A stretch of 64,000 nt of DNA from Actinomycetes bacterium (GCA_023404495.1 JAEYBE010000033.1:1-64000); one strand, 5' to 3'. Positions 16,749 to 25,387 are shown, numbered from the stretch's first letter. Program-made: numbers and translations. The notes: generated by a model from the letters alone, not told the origin.

Positions 16749-17945
16749 TCAGACTCGCTGGATCAGCGTGGCGGTGCCGATTCCGCCGCCGCAACACATC
16801 GTCACGAGCGCCCATTCCTTGTCGGCGCGCTCGAGTTCGTGCAGCGCCGTGGTGATCAGGCGGGCGCCGCTCCCGCCCAGCGGGTGGCCGATCGCGATCG
16901 CGCCGCCGTTGGGGTTGACGCGGTCCCAGTCGGGACTGATTTCGCGGCGCCAAGCGGCAACCACCGAGGCGAAGGCCTCGTTGATCTCAATCAGATCGAT
17001 GTCGTCGATCGTCATGTTGTTGCGCTCGAGGATCTTCTTGGTGGCGGGTATCGGACCGGTCAGCATGATCACCGGGTCTACGCCGACGGTCACCTGATCG
17101 ACGATCTTCGCGCGTGGCGTGAGGCCGAGCTCTTCGGCCGTGTTGCGTTCGGCCAGCAGCACCGCGGCGGCGCCGTCGGAGATCTGGCTGGAGTTGCCCG
17201 CGGTCGTCACGCCGTCCTCCTTGAAGCTCGGCGTAAGGCCTGCGAGGCCCTCAAGCGTCGTCTCGCGCAGGCCCTGGTCGGTCGTGTAGGTGACCGAGTC
17301 GCCGTTGGTGCCGACGGTCATCGGCAGGATCTCGCGGTCGAAGCGGCCCTCTTCGGTGGCCTGCTGGGCGAGTTGCTGGCTGCGCAGCGCGAGCTCGTCG
17401 AGCTCGCTGCGCGGGATCTCCCACTTCTCGGCGATCATCTCCGAGCTGATTCCCTGCGGGACAAGCTGGTACTTGGAGTAGAGCTCTTCGGTGAACGGCG
17501 AGCCGACCTTGCCGAGGATCTCCGGCGAGAAGCCGACGCCCATCGGAACGTGTCCGAGGTGCTCGACGCCGCAGGCAAGCACGACCTCATCAGATCCCGC
17601 CGCGATCTGGCTGGCCGCGAGATTCGTGGCGTGCTGCGAGGAGCCGCACTGAAGGTCCATCGTCGTCGCCGGCACGTCGATCGGCAGCCCGGCCTGCAGC
17701 CAGGCGTTGCGGCCGATGTTGAGCGACTGCTCGCCGATCTGCTGGACGCACCCGGTCATCACGTTGTCGACCTTCAGCGGGTCCAGACCGGCCCGCTCGA
17801 GCGCCGCCTTCTGCACACTGCCAAGAAGTTCGTTGGGGTGCGTGTCCTTGTAGTAGCCCTTTTCCTTGTGGCCTCGCCCGATCGGGGTGCGCACGGCTTC
17901 GACGATCGTGACCTCGCGGCCATTGGCGACTGACTGCATACTCAT
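16749..17945 (-). CDS. acetyl-CoA acetyltransferase / thiolase
   Basis: A 398-residue thiolase that condenses or cleaves acyl-CoAs. The acylated cysteine is in TTMDLQCGSSQHA. The C-terminal catalytic elements are INEAFASVVAAW, AIGHPLGGSGARL and the second cysteine in TMCCGGGIGTA. Length is normal. ATG 17945 is used; upstream frame to 18284 runs through the intergenic region into hbd antisense. It is divergent from a 3-hydroxyacyl-CoA dehydrogenase, so the pair probably forms the last two steps of beta-oxidation or the reverse route to 3-hydroxybutyryl-CoA. Confidence 0.94.
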   Translation of the reverse strand: MSMQSVANGREVTIVEAVRTPIGRGHKEKGYYKDTHPNELLGSVQKAALERAGLDPLKVDNVMTGCVQQIGEQSLNIGRNAWLQAGLPIDVPATTMDLQCGSSQHATNLAASQIAAGSDEVVLACGVEHLGHVPMGVGFSPEILGKVGSPFTEELYSKYQLVPQGISSEMIAEKWEIPRSELDELALRSQQLAQQATEEGRFDREILPMTVGTNGDSVTYTTDQGLRETTLEGLAGLTPSFKEDGVTTAGNSSQISDGAAAVLLAERNTAEELGLTPRAKIVDQVTVGVDPVIMLTGPIPATKKILERNNMTIDDIDLIEINEAFASVVAAWRREISPDWDRVNPNGGAIAIGHPLGGSGARLITTALHELERADKEWALVTMCCGGGIGTATLIQRV

Positions 17946-18006
17946 GTTCCGGCTGCCTATCCTTCTCGCTCGCGGCTCGCTTGCGCGCTGAATCTGCGCG
18001 GAGTGA

Positions 18007-18016
18007 ACCGATCGGT
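18007..18016. promoter_or_regulatory. palindrome ACCGATCGGT, operator candidate
   Basis: A perfect ten-base palindrome in the 115-base region between the divergent thiolase and 3-hydroxyacyl-CoA dehydrogenase genes. TetR-family regulators of acyl-CoA metabolism often bind such sites. It shares the half-site ACCGA with the palindrome near 12285, but the two are not identical. Confidence 0.4.
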
Positions 18017-18060
18017 ACTTGTAGTTGCACATTCTTTCAACCTTTGAGGGGAACTTTGTC

Positions 18061-18867
18061 GTGAGTGAGAAGCTGGGAATCGTCGGGAGCGGCCTGATCG
18101 CCACCGGACTTGCGGTCGCGTCGGCGTCGACCGGCGGAGACGTCGTGATCCGCGCGCGCTCCGAGGAGTCGGTCGAGAAGGCGAAGGCCGCAATCGACAA
18201 GGCCGTCTCGCGGCTTGAGAACCCCGAGGAAGTTGTGGCGCGGATCACGCACACGACTGATTTGTCTGACCTCGCCGACCGCACCTATGTCGTCGAGGCC
18301 GTCGCCGAGGACTACGAGGTCAAGAACCCGCTGCTGGCTGAGCTTGCCGGCGTGATAGCGGACGACGCGGTGCTGGCCTCCACGACCTCGTCGCTGTCGG
18401 TCAACAAGCTTGCCGCCGCCGCCGGGATCCCGGAGCGCTTCGTCGGCTTCCACGTCTTCTCACCGGTCCCGGTGATGAAGCTGATCGAGATCGTCTACGC
18501 GGACGAGGCCACAGAGGACGTGCGGTCCCGCTCGCGCGCGCTCTGCGAGGCGATCGGCAAGACCGGCGTTGAAGTCCCCGACACGCCGGGCTTCATCGTC
18601 AACCGCCTGCTCTTCCCGTACCTGTTTGACGCCGCGCGCTTCCTTGAGACCTCTGGCCTTGAGCCCGAGGCCGTCGACACCGCGATGAAGCTCGGAGCCA
18701 ACTTCCCGATGGGCCCGATCGCCCTGCTCGACTACGTCGGCCTCGACGTCTCGATCGCGATCGGCGAGCAGATCGGCGTCGAGATCCCGCAGAACTGCCG
18801 CGACCTACTGGCTGCCGGCAAGCTCGGCCGCAAGACCAAGCAGGGCTTCTACGACTACAACAAGTAG
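18061..18867 (+). CDS. 3-hydroxyacyl-CoA (3-hydroxybutyryl-CoA) dehydrogenase
   Basis: A 268-residue NAD(P)-dependent enzyme interconverting 3-hydroxyacyl-CoA and 3-oxoacyl-CoA. The Rossmann motif is GIVGSGLIATGLA. The catalytic histidine lies in RFVGFHVFSPVPVMKLIEIV, and the C-terminal domain has VPDTPGFIVNRLLFPYLFDA and FPMGPIALLDYVGLD. GTG 18061 is preferred because GAGGGGAAC precedes it. The length is slightly below the usual 282 residues. It is divergent from the thiolase that acts on its product. Confidence 0.92.
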   Translation: MSEKLGIVGSGLIATGLAVASASTGGDVVIRARSEESVEKAKAAIDKAVSRLENPEEVVARITHTTDLSDLADRTYVVEAVAEDYEVKNPLLAELAGVIADDAVLASTTSSLSVNKLAAAAGIPERFVGFHVFSPVPVMKLIEIVYADEATEDVRSRSRALCEAIGKTGVEVPDTPGFIVNRLLFPYLFDAARFLETSGLEPEAVDTAMKLGANFPMGPIALLDYVGLDVSIAIGEQIGVEIPQNCRDLLAAGKLGRKTKQGFYDYNK

Positions 18868-18875
18868 CGGGCCGT

Positions 18876-18899
18876 GGCCCGGGGCCTTAGCTCCGGGCC
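18876..18899. terminator. bidirectional terminator hairpin
   Basis: GGCCCGG and CCGGGCC form a seven-base GC stem around a ten-base loop, between the convergent stops of the dehydrogenase (18867) and the CNNM-type gene (18902). Confidence 0.65.
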
Positions 18900-18901
18900 G
18901 G

Positions 18902-20245
18902 TCAGTCCGCCGGGACCGCGGCGATTTCGCTGGTTTCACCGTGGCCGGCTACTGCGATGCGGACTGCTTCGATGCGGTTCTCGCGCACGCTCTCGACACG
19001 GATGATGTAGCCGCTCGCGCGGATCGCGTCGCCGCGCTTGGGCAGGCGACCGAGTTCGGCGAAGACGAAGCCGCCGATCGAGTTGTAGGCGTCAGAGTCC
19101 GTCGGCAGTTCGATGCCGTGATCCTCCAGATCGACCAGCGGCACGTGACCGCGCACGAAGAGGTCGCCGTTGGCAAGGCGGCGAACCGCACTCAGGGCCG
19201 AGTCCGTCTCGTCGTCAATCTCCCCGACCACTTCTTCGACGATGTCTTCAACGGTCACAATCCCGACCGTGCGGCCGTACTCGTCGACGACGATCGCCAT
19301 CGACATGCGCTCGCGCTGCAGATCGGCGAGTAGATCGTCGAGCGGCTTGGTCTCGGGCACCACGTAGGCGTCGCGCACCGCCTTGCCGATCGTCGCGTCC
19401 TCACCCTTGGAAAGCATCAGCCGCACCAGCGACGAGAGGTGCAGCACGCCCTTGATCTTGTCGGTCGATCGCCCTTCGGTGACCGGCAGCCGCGTGTGGC
19501 CTGAAGAAGTGCAGCGGCGCAGCGCCACCTCGACGGTGTCGTCGATGTCGATCGTCACGACGGCCGGAATCGGCGTCATCACGTTGCGCGCCTCATTCTC
19601 GTGCAGCTCGAAGACTCCGGAGAGCATGTGCGCCTCACCGGGATCGAGCGTCGCGTGCGAGCGACCGTGCTCGACCAGCGCGCGAAGATCGGCGCCCGTC
19701 GCCCCCAGCTCCATCTCCGAGGCCGGTCGGATTCCGACCAGTCCGACGAGCCAGTTCGCGGTCCCGTTGAGCACCGCGATCGCCGGCGAGAACACCCGCT
19801 TGAATACGCCGAGCGGCCCGGCGAGCCAGCGCGCGGTGCCCTCGGGCCGGGCAATCGCAATCGATTTCGGTGCCAGCTCGCCGATCACGATGTGCAGCAC
19901 CGTGATGATCACGAAGGCCAACGTCACCGCGGCCGCGGTGGAGGCCTTCTCGCCGAATGCCTCGCCAAAAAGTGGCTCAAGCAGATGGCCCAGCGCGGGT
20001 TCTCCGGCAAAACCAAGGCCGATCGACGCCATCGTGATTCCCAACTGACAGGCCGACAGGTAAGAGTCGATCTGCGTCATCGCCGAGAGCGCGGCGCGCG
20101 TGCGCCGCGAATCGCCTTCTTCCTCGACCTGGCCCTCCAGCAGCGACGCCTTGGCGCGCACCAGCGAGAACTCGGCAGCGACAAAGAACCCGTTGATCAG
20201 GACAAGCAGCAGCGTGACCAGCAGTAGCAGCCAGCTCATGCGCAA
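18902..20245 (-). CDS. CNNM/HlyC-CorC family membrane protein
   Basis: A 447-residue protein with an N-terminal CNNM (DUF21) membrane domain of about four segments, opening LINGFFVAAEFSLVRAK, two CBS domains (HENEARNVMTPIPAVVTID and YVVPETKPLDDLLADLQ) and a C-terminal CorC/HlyC domain. Bacterial relatives act in magnesium or cobalt efflux and are often misnamed hemolysins. MAIVVDEYGRTVGIVTVEDIVEEVVGE is diagnostic and is split here only by normal residues. ATG 20245 or 20239 could be the start. Neighbours give no added clue. Confidence 0.9.
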   Translation of the reverse strand: MRMSWLLLLVTLLLVLINGFFVAAEFSLVRAKASLLEGQVEEEGDSRRTRAALSAMTQIDSYLSACQLGITMASIGLGFAGEPALGHLLEPLFGEAFGEKASTAAAVTLAFVIITVLHIVIGELAPKSIAIARPEGTARWLAGPLGVFKRVFSPAIAVLNGTANWLVGLVGIRPASEMELGATGADLRALVEHGRSHATLDPGEAHMLSGVFELHENEARNVMTPIPAVVTIDIDDTVEVALRRCTSSGHTRLPVTEGRSTDKIKGVLHLSSLVRLMLSKGEDATIGKAVRDAYVVPETKPLDDLLADLQRERMSMAIVVDEYGRTVGIVTVEDIVEEVVGEIDDETDSALSAVRRLANGDLFVRGHVPLVDLEDHGIELPTDSDAYNSIGGFVFAELGRLPKRGDAIRASGYIIRVESVRENRIEAVRIAVAGHGETSEIAAVPAD

Positions 20246-20345
20246 GCCTCCCGGTCCGGGCGGCGATGCGAGTTGCTACTTCGAGGAGGCGCGTCTTCGG
20301 GGACGTCCATTGCAGGCCAAGTTACCAGCAGCGAGGACAGACCGC

Positions 20346-20606
20346 CTACGCAAGCTTGTCGATCTCGCGCGCGAGCTCGAAGTCCTTCTCGGTCACGCGC
20401 CCCTCAGAATGCGTGAACAGCGTCACCTCAACGTCCTTCCAACTGACGCGCAGATCCGGGTGATGACCCGCGCGCTCGGCGGCCGGAGTGATCGCGTTGA
20501 TGAAGTCGACCGACCCGACGAAGTCGCCGCGGTCGAACGTGCGCACCAGCGCGTCGCCGCGCGGCGTCTGTACGAGATTCCAGCCGTCGGGCACATCGAA
20601 TGACAT
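20346..20606 (-). CDS. 4a-hydroxytetrahydrobiopterin dehydratase (pterin dehydratase)
   Basis: An 86-residue pterin-4a-carbinolamine dehydratase. The family core AERAGHHPDLRVSWKDVEV and the closing THSEGRVTEKDFELAREID are both present, including the active-site HHP. The enzyme recycles the carbinolamine produced by pterin-dependent hydroxylases; in many bacteria its role is less clear because no such hydroxylase is nearby, as here. The start is ATG 20606. Confidence 0.9.
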   Translation of the reverse strand: MSFDVPDGWNLVQTPRGDALVRTFDRGDFVGSVDFINAITPAAERAGHHPDLRVSWKDVEVTLFTHSEGRVTEKDFELAREIDKLA

Positions 20607-20643
20607 GCCGCCGATCCTACGAGAAGCCCCCTAGGCTTGCGCC

Positions 20644-21555
20644 ATGCGCATCGCAAGCCTCGTCCCCTCGGCCACCGAACTGCTCTTCGCAATGGGACTC
20701 GGCGACAAAGTCGTCGCGGTCACGCACGAGTGCGACTACCCGCCCGAAGCGCAAGACCTACCCCAACTGACCACAAGCGTGATCCCGGCGGATCTGCCCC
20801 CGGCGGACGTCGACGCGCTGGTGCGCGGCCAGATGCAGGAGGGCAAGGCGCTCTACACGCTCGATGAGGAGCTGCTCAAGGAAGAGGAGCCAGATCTGAT
20901 CGTCGCCCAGCAACTCTGCGATGTCTGCGCCGTCAGCATCGATGACGTGCGGGCCGTCGCCGAGCGCATGGACCCGAGCCCCCAGGTGATCAGTCTCGAT
21001 CCCACGACGTTCGGCGAGGTGCTCGGTGACATTCGCACGCTCGCGCAGGCGACCGACAGCAAGGACGCCGGCGTCGAGCTGGTGCAGTCGCTGGCCGACC
21101 GCGTCGATGATGTGCGGATCGCGCTCAAGGACGTCGGCCGGGAGACCGGGCCCGATCGCGTCTCGACAGTCGCGCTGGAGTGGCTCGATCCGGTCTTCAT
21201 CGGAGGGCACTGGATTCCGCAGATGATCGAGATGGCCGGCGGATTCGATCCGCTGGGCATGCCCGGCGAGCCCTCGCGCGAGTCGGACTGGCACGAGCTC
21301 TCGGCCGCCGAGCCAAGCGTCGCGGTGCTCATGCAATGCGGGTACGACGCCGCGCGCAGCGCCGATGAAGCCGAAGAGTTTGCCCGCGAAATCAAAGGCA
21401 CCGGCGTGCGCCAGACGTTCGCAACCGACGCAAACGCCTACTTCAGCAGGCCCGGGCCGCGCCTGGTCGACGGCCTTGAGCTGCTCGCCCACGCCCTGCA
21501 TCCCACGCTCGTCCAGGAACCTGCAGTCGGCGCGATGCTCGAGCTCGAGCTCTAG
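20644..21555 (+). CDS. BtuF-like cobalamin-binding-fold protein without signal peptide
   Basis: A 303-residue protein of the periplasmic-binding type III fold, opening MRIASLVPSATELLFAMGLG, the usual start of BtuF/cobalamin-binding relatives. Further landmarks are VVAVTHECDYPP, PDLIVAQQLCDVCAVS and VALEWLDPVFIGGHWIPQMI. There is no signal peptide or lipobox and no BtuCD permease or ATPase next to it, so it is probably cytoplasmic and may not serve transport. Such stand-alone homologs are common but uncharacterised. Cysteines in LCDVCAV could bind metal or cofactor. Confidence 0.8.
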   Translation: MRIASLVPSATELLFAMGLGDKVVAVTHECDYPPEAQDLPQLTTSVIPADLPPADVDALVRGQMQEGKALYTLDEELLKEEEPDLIVAQQLCDVCAVSIDDVRAVAERMDPSPQVISLDPTTFGEVLGDIRTLAQATDSKDAGVELVQSLADRVDDVRIALKDVGRETGPDRVSTVALEWLDPVFIGGHWIPQMIEMAGGFDPLGMPGEPSRESDWHELSAAEPSVAVLMQCGYDAARSADEAEEFAREIKGTGVRQTFATDANAYFSRPGPRLVDGLELLAHALHPTLVQEPAVGAMLELEL

Positions 21556-21567
21556 CCAGATCCGCCG

Positions 21568-22452
21568 CTAGGCAAACTGCGCGCGGGCGACCAAGATGCA
21601 AGCCACGTACATCGCCAATCCCATGCAGGTGACGATCGTCGTGCCGACGTAGCGGGCACGTGGTCCGCTCCCGAGCCAGCCACGGCGCTCGCCCAGCTCG
21701 AAGAGGATCACGCCGCAGATCGCGCCACCGATCAATCCGCCCAGGTGCGCCCCCTTGGATATCCCGGACGCCCCGAACGTGATCACGAGGTTGATCAGCA
21801 CCAGCACGCCGATCTGCTGCACGGCTTCGCGGATCTGCCTCGATCGCGCGATCACCAGCGCCATCCCCATCAAGCCGAAGATCGCACCCGACGCACCAGC
21901 CGAAGGTGTGCTCGGCTCAAGAATCAGCGCCCCGAGCGAGCCCGCGATCAGCGAGGTCATGTAGACCGCCAGCATCTGCAATGACCCAAGCTCAGGCTCG
22001 AGCATGCGGCCGAGCACGTACAGCAGGTACATGTTCAAGGCGATGTGCAGGATCCCGAGATGCAGGAAGCCCGGCGTGACGACGCGCCACCACTCCCCCT
22101 GGGCGATGAGCGGCCCGAAGAGCAGTCCGTTCTCCGTCACCCACCCGCCGCCGGTGCTGAGCAGCCCGACGGGGAACCCGGTGGCGATCTGAGCGAGAAA
22201 CACCAGGATGGTGATCGCCATGATCGACGAAGTCACCGGCGACTCGCGGAAGAATCCGGCAAGCCCGCCTGCGCCGGGTCCGATGTCCGACCGCGTATAG
22301 ACGCGCTGGCGCTCGCTCGAGCACTCGGGGCAGCGCATCCCGACCGGCGAAGGGGTCATGCAATCAGGGCAGATCGGCCGGCCGCAGTTGCTGCACGAAA
22401 CGTTCGTCTCGCGGCCGGGGTGCCGGTAACAGGTCTGGACGTGCGCCTCCAT
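21568..22452 (-). CDS. rhomboid intramembrane serine protease with N-terminal zinc-binding motif
   Basis: A 294-residue protein. Residues about 8-45 contain CYRHPGRETNVSCSNCGRPIC and CMTPSPVGMRCPEC, a B-box/zinc-ribbon-like Cys/His cluster. Seven or so membrane segments follow. The catalytic dyad is the serine of SAGASGAIFGLMG and the histidine of GAHLGGLIGG. The L1-loop WWRVVTPGFLHLGILHIALN is typical. Substrates are unknown. It lies behind the ECF sigma factor and its membrane partner on the same strand, separated by 37 bases, so it may belong to that transcript and act in regulated proteolysis. Confidence 0.92.
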   Translation of the reverse strand: MEAHVQTCYRHPGRETNVSCSNCGRPICPDCMTPSPVGMRCPECSSERQRVYTRSDIGPGAGGLAGFFRESPVTSSIMAITILVFLAQIATGFPVGLLSTGGGWVTENGLLFGPLIAQGEWWRVVTPGFLHLGILHIALNMYLLYVLGRMLEPELGSLQMLAVYMTSLIAGSLGALILEPSTPSAGASGAIFGLMGMALVIARSRQIREAVQQIGVLVLINLVITFGASGISKGAHLGGLIGGAICGVILFELGERRGWLGSGPRARYVGTTIVTCMGLAMYVACILVARAQFA

Positions 22453-22489
22453 TGGGCGCAGATCGTAGGCGCGAAGGCCGGCGGAGCGG

Positions 22490-22867
22490 CTACTTGGTCA
22501 GATCGCGTGCGGCGCGCTTGATGTCTTCGCGCGCACCGTCGGCCGCATCGCCGAGCGCATCGGTCAGGGCTTTCACCGCGGCGGTTCCTGCGTCGTCGCC
22601 GTGGCGGCGGTGTCGCAGTCCCATCACGACCAGCGCGCCGGCCGCAGCGGTGCCGGCCGCCAGCGCGACCGCTGGGCGCACCCAGTTGCGTGGATCGCGC
22701 ATCGCCGCGAGCTCCCAGTCGGAGAGCTCCTCGGCTGCGGTCATCGAGATCTCGGTCAGCCGCGACTGAAACTCTTCGTACATCCGCGCCGGGGGCTCGA
22801 CGGGCGCAAACGCGCGCGAGAGGACGCTCTCGATTGACTCGAACTCGAAGTTCCCGCGATCACTCAT
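22490..22867 (-). CDS. single-pass membrane protein, candidate ECF anti-sigma partner
   Basis: A 125-residue protein with an acidic cytoplasmic N-terminus of about 62 residues, one membrane segment (about 63-84, PAVALAAGTAAAGALVVMGL) and a charged tail after it. No HxxxCxxC zinc motif of ZAS anti-sigma factors is present. Its start overlaps the stop of the sigma factor by four bases (ATGA), the classic arrangement of sigma/anti-sigma pairs, and this is the only evidence for that role. The tail EDIKRAARDLTK is basic and amphipathic. Confidence 0.6.
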   Translation of the reverse strand: MSDRGNFEFESIESVLSRAFAPVEPPARMYEEFQSRLTEISMTAAEELSDWELAAMRDPRNWVRPAVALAAGTAAAGALVVMGLRHRRHGDDAGTAAVKALTDALGDAADGAREDIKRAARDLTK

Positions 22868-23424
22868 GATCCCGCGCCCACCTTCTCGTCCTCTGCCAGC
22901 GCCGCTTCGAGCTGCTTGATCGCACGGTGCAGAAGCACCTTGGTTGCGCCCTCGGTCTTGCCCATCGCGCGCGCAATCTCGCCGTTGTCCATGCCCAGTG
23001 CGAAACGCATGATCAAAGCCTCGCGCCGGTCATCGGAGAGCTCTGCGACTTTTTCGAACACTTGGTCGAGTTCTTCGCGCGCCTCGACGAGATCCTCGGT
23101 GTCGTGACCGGCGGCGAACTCGCCCGCGGCCTCCAGCGGCGCGACCGGCTTTCGCGAGCGGTCGCGATAAAGATTGATCGCGAGGTTCTGCGCGATGCGG
23201 ATGAGCCACGGCCGCAGCGAGCGGCCCTGCGACTCGGAAAGGGCCTTGGGCAGGTGCCGATAGGCCTGGAGGAAAACCTGCTCGGAAACGTCCTCGGCGT
23301 CGTGATGATTGCCAAGCCGGTAGTAGAGAAACGAGTAGACGTCGCGCAGGTGCGCTTCGTAGAGCTCGGTGAAGGCGCGATCGAGCTCGGTCTTGTCCAT
23401 CTTGGGCGCTTGTTCGTTTGACAC
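22864..23424 (-). CDS. ECF-type RNA polymerase sigma factor
   Basis: A 186-residue group IV sigma factor. Region 2 is recognisable in DVYSFLYYRLGNHHDAEDVSE and the -10-contacting RPWLIRIAQNLAINLYR. Region 4 is in LSDDRREALIMRFALGMDN and GEIARAMGKTEGATKVLLHR, the helix-turn-helix. The C-terminus is short, with no SnoaL-like or other extension. It is the first gene of a small minus-strand group followed by the membrane protein and the rhomboid gene. The 19-base gap behind the PlsC-GpsA gene could make it part of a longer transcript. Confidence 0.93.
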   Translation of the reverse strand: MSNEQAPKMDKTELDRAFTELYEAHLRDVYSFLYYRLGNHHDAEDVSEQVFLQAYRHLPKALSESQGRSLRPWLIRIAQNLAINLYRDRSRKPVAPLEAAGEFAAGHDTEDLVEAREELDQVFEKVAELSDDRREALIMRFALGMDNGEIARAMGKTEGATKVLLHRAIKQLEAALAEDEKVGAGS

Positions 23425-23443
23425 ATCGCCAGCCTACTTCGCC

Positions 23444-25267
23444 TCAGGCCGCGCGCCGCACGATCGAAACCCATTCTTCAGGTTCGATCGCCCCCGTGAT
23501 CAGGTCGCGCAGCGCGAAAACGGTCGGCGCGTCGGACCCTTCGTTCTCGAACACGGTCGCAAGCAGTGGCACGGTGTCGACCGCCTCAGCGACGTGGCCG
23601 AGCTCCTGCTTGATCTGGTCGGCCGGGACGCCCGCACCGAGTAGCTCGCCGGCGCGGCGATTGCGCGATCCCGCCGCAAGCACGGTCGCGACGAGATCTC
23701 CGGTGCCGGCGAGTCCGAGGAACGTCTCTCGACTCGCGCCGAGACCGCGGGCGAGGTGCTCGACCTCGCGGAAGGCGTGGCCGGCGGCCGCTCCTGCCGC
23801 GTTCATACCCGCGCCACCTGCGGCGCTGGCGGCGAGCGCGGCGACGTTCTTGGCGCAGCCGGCGAGCTCAGTGCCGACCAGGTCAGATGAGCGTTCGACG
23901 TCCAAGCCGGCCTGTTCGAGGGTCTCGCCGAGTTGCCTGCGAAGCGCATCGTCGGGCGTTGCAAGCACGACAGACGCCCCATGCAGGACCGCTTCGGCAG
24001 CGTGCGCCGGGCCGCCTAGACAGGCGATTGCGCGCGTCCGCACTCGTGCGCCGACATATTCGGACGGGAGCGTTCCGAGCGGCGGCACGAGCCCTTTGCT
24101 CAAGACCAGTACGGCACTGCGCGAGCCGATTCGGTCGGCCGCCTGGGCCACTGCGTTGGGCAGCTCTTTTGAAGGCACCGCAAAGACGATCAGGTCCTGA
24201 CCGGAAAGCTCGATCGTCGACGCAGCCTTGACGCTCAGCTCCGGAGGCAGATCGACTTCGGGCAAATAGCGCTCGTTGCGCCGCTCGCTGTCGATCCGCT
24301 CGGCCAGCTCTTGAGTGCGGGTTCCGAGCTCAACCTCCATGCCCGATTTGGCCAGCAGTGCTGCCACCGCTGTGCCCCAGGCGCCAGAGCCGATCACCGC
24401 GGCGCGGCGCATCGGGGGCAGTCCCCCGAGCCACTCCCACTGCAGCTCGACGCGCGGCCAGATGCGATTGGTGACCTCGACGGCGAGTTCGCGCGACGGA
24501 TTCTCGGTGTGCGGGAAGACGAGCGGATCGCCGGCCCGGATCGTGACCTTGTGCGGACGAATCCTCCAGCCACGACGGATGTTCTCGGTGCCGATCAGCG
24601 CAATCGGGACGATCGGCACGCCGGTCTCGAGCGCGAAGCGGCCGACGCCACGGCGCGGCCGGCCGAGACTTCCGGGTCGCACGCGTGTGCCCTCGGGGAA
24701 GATCACGATCGAATCCCCACGCTTGAGGATCGCGCGCACCGTCTGAAGCAGCTCCTGGTCGGACTGGTCGCGCATCACCGGGATCGCGCCCAGCGAGTTG
24801 AGAAACCATCCCTGGAGCGGCTTCTCGAAGAGCTCCATCTTTGCCACATAGAACAGCGGCCGCTTTGTCATCGCCCCGATGATGAACGGGTCCAGGAAGC
24901 TCCGGTGGTTGCTCGCGAAGATGATCGGGCCGTCCTGAGGGACGTGCTCGCGGCCGATGCGCTTCATGCGGAAGTACGTGATGAAGAACGGGAAGAGAAC
25001 GAGCCACGCGGTCCAGTACATGAACTTGTTCACGCCCTTCGTGCGGGCACGTTCATGGAACTTGTAGAAGTAGTCGGGCGGCGGCGCGCCTTGGCGCTCG
25101 GGCGGCAGCGGCGGGTCCTCTTCTTGCGCGCGCGGCGCTACAACAGGAGTCTGCGGGCCGGTTTCGGGATTCGGCGGACGCTCGGCGCGCGAGGCCGCAT
25201 CTTGCACCTCGCGTGTCTGGTCGTCATTCTCCCCGGAGGGCGCTTGAATCGTCTCGTCCGCGCTCAC
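23444..25267 (-). CDS. fusion of 1-acylglycerol-3-phosphate acyltransferase (PlsC) and glycerol-3-phosphate dehydrogenase (GpsA)
   Basis: A 607-residue two-enzyme protein. After a 65-residue Pro/Glu-rich leader, residues about 75-270 are a PlsC-type acyltransferase with NHRSFLD (HX4D), FPEGTR and IVPIALIGTE. From M286, GpsA begins with AAVIGSGAWGTAVAALLA, continues with LSKGLVP, the catalytic lysine in GCAKNVAAL and SRNRRAGELLG, and is full length (322 residues). No stop separates them and the linker is about 15 residues. GpsA makes glycerol-3-phosphate and PlsC acylates lysophosphatidate, two steps of phospholipid synthesis. The internal ATG 24412 could also give free GpsA. Confidence 0.9.
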   Translation of the reverse strand: MSADETIQAPSGENDDQTREVQDAASRAERPPNPETGPQTPVVAPRAQEEDPPLPPERQGAPPPDYFYKFHERARTKGVNKFMYWTAWLVLFPFFITYFRMKRIGREHVPQDGPIIFASNHRSFLDPFIIGAMTKRPLFYVAKMELFEKPLQGWFLNSLGAIPVMRDQSDQELLQTVRAILKRGDSIVIFPEGTRVRPGSLGRPRRGVGRFALETGVPIVPIALIGTENIRRGWRIRPHKVTIRAGDPLVFPHTENPSRELAVEVTNRIWPRVELQWEWLGGLPPMRRAAVIGSGAWGTAVAALLAKSGMEVELGTRTQELAERIDSERRNERYLPEVDLPPELSVKAASTIELSGQDLIVFAVPSKELPNAVAQAADRIGSRSAVLVLSKGLVPPLGTLPSEYVGARVRTRAIACLGGPAHAAEAVLHGASVVLATPDDALRRQLGETLEQAGLDVERSSDLVGTELAGCAKNVAALAASAAGGAGMNAAGAAAGHAFREVEHLARGLGASRETFLGLAGTGDLVATVLAAGSRNRRAGELLGAGVPADQIKQELGHVAEAVDTVPLLATVFENEGSDAPTVFALRDLITGAIEPEEWVSIVRRAA

Positions 25268-25314
25268 AGCTGATTTCTACACCCTCTCGGTGGGCCGGTT
25301 ACGGAAGGTCTTCA

Positions 25315-25387
25315 AGCCGGGAAGGGGACTCGAACCCCTGACCTACTGCTTACAAGGCAGTTGCTCTACCAGCTGAGCTATCCCGGC
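25315..25387 (-). tRNA. tRNA-Thr (anticodon UGU)
   Basis: A 73-base cloverleaf on the minus strand. Acceptor GCCGGGA pairs with TCCCGGC; the D arm is GCTCAGCTGGTAGAGC; the anticodon stem ACTGC/GCAGT holds the loop CTTGTAA, giving anticodon TGT; the T arm is CAGGGGTTCGAGTCCCCTT-like. CCA is not encoded. It lies alone between the PlsC-GpsA gene and an ABC transporter. Confidence 0.97.
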
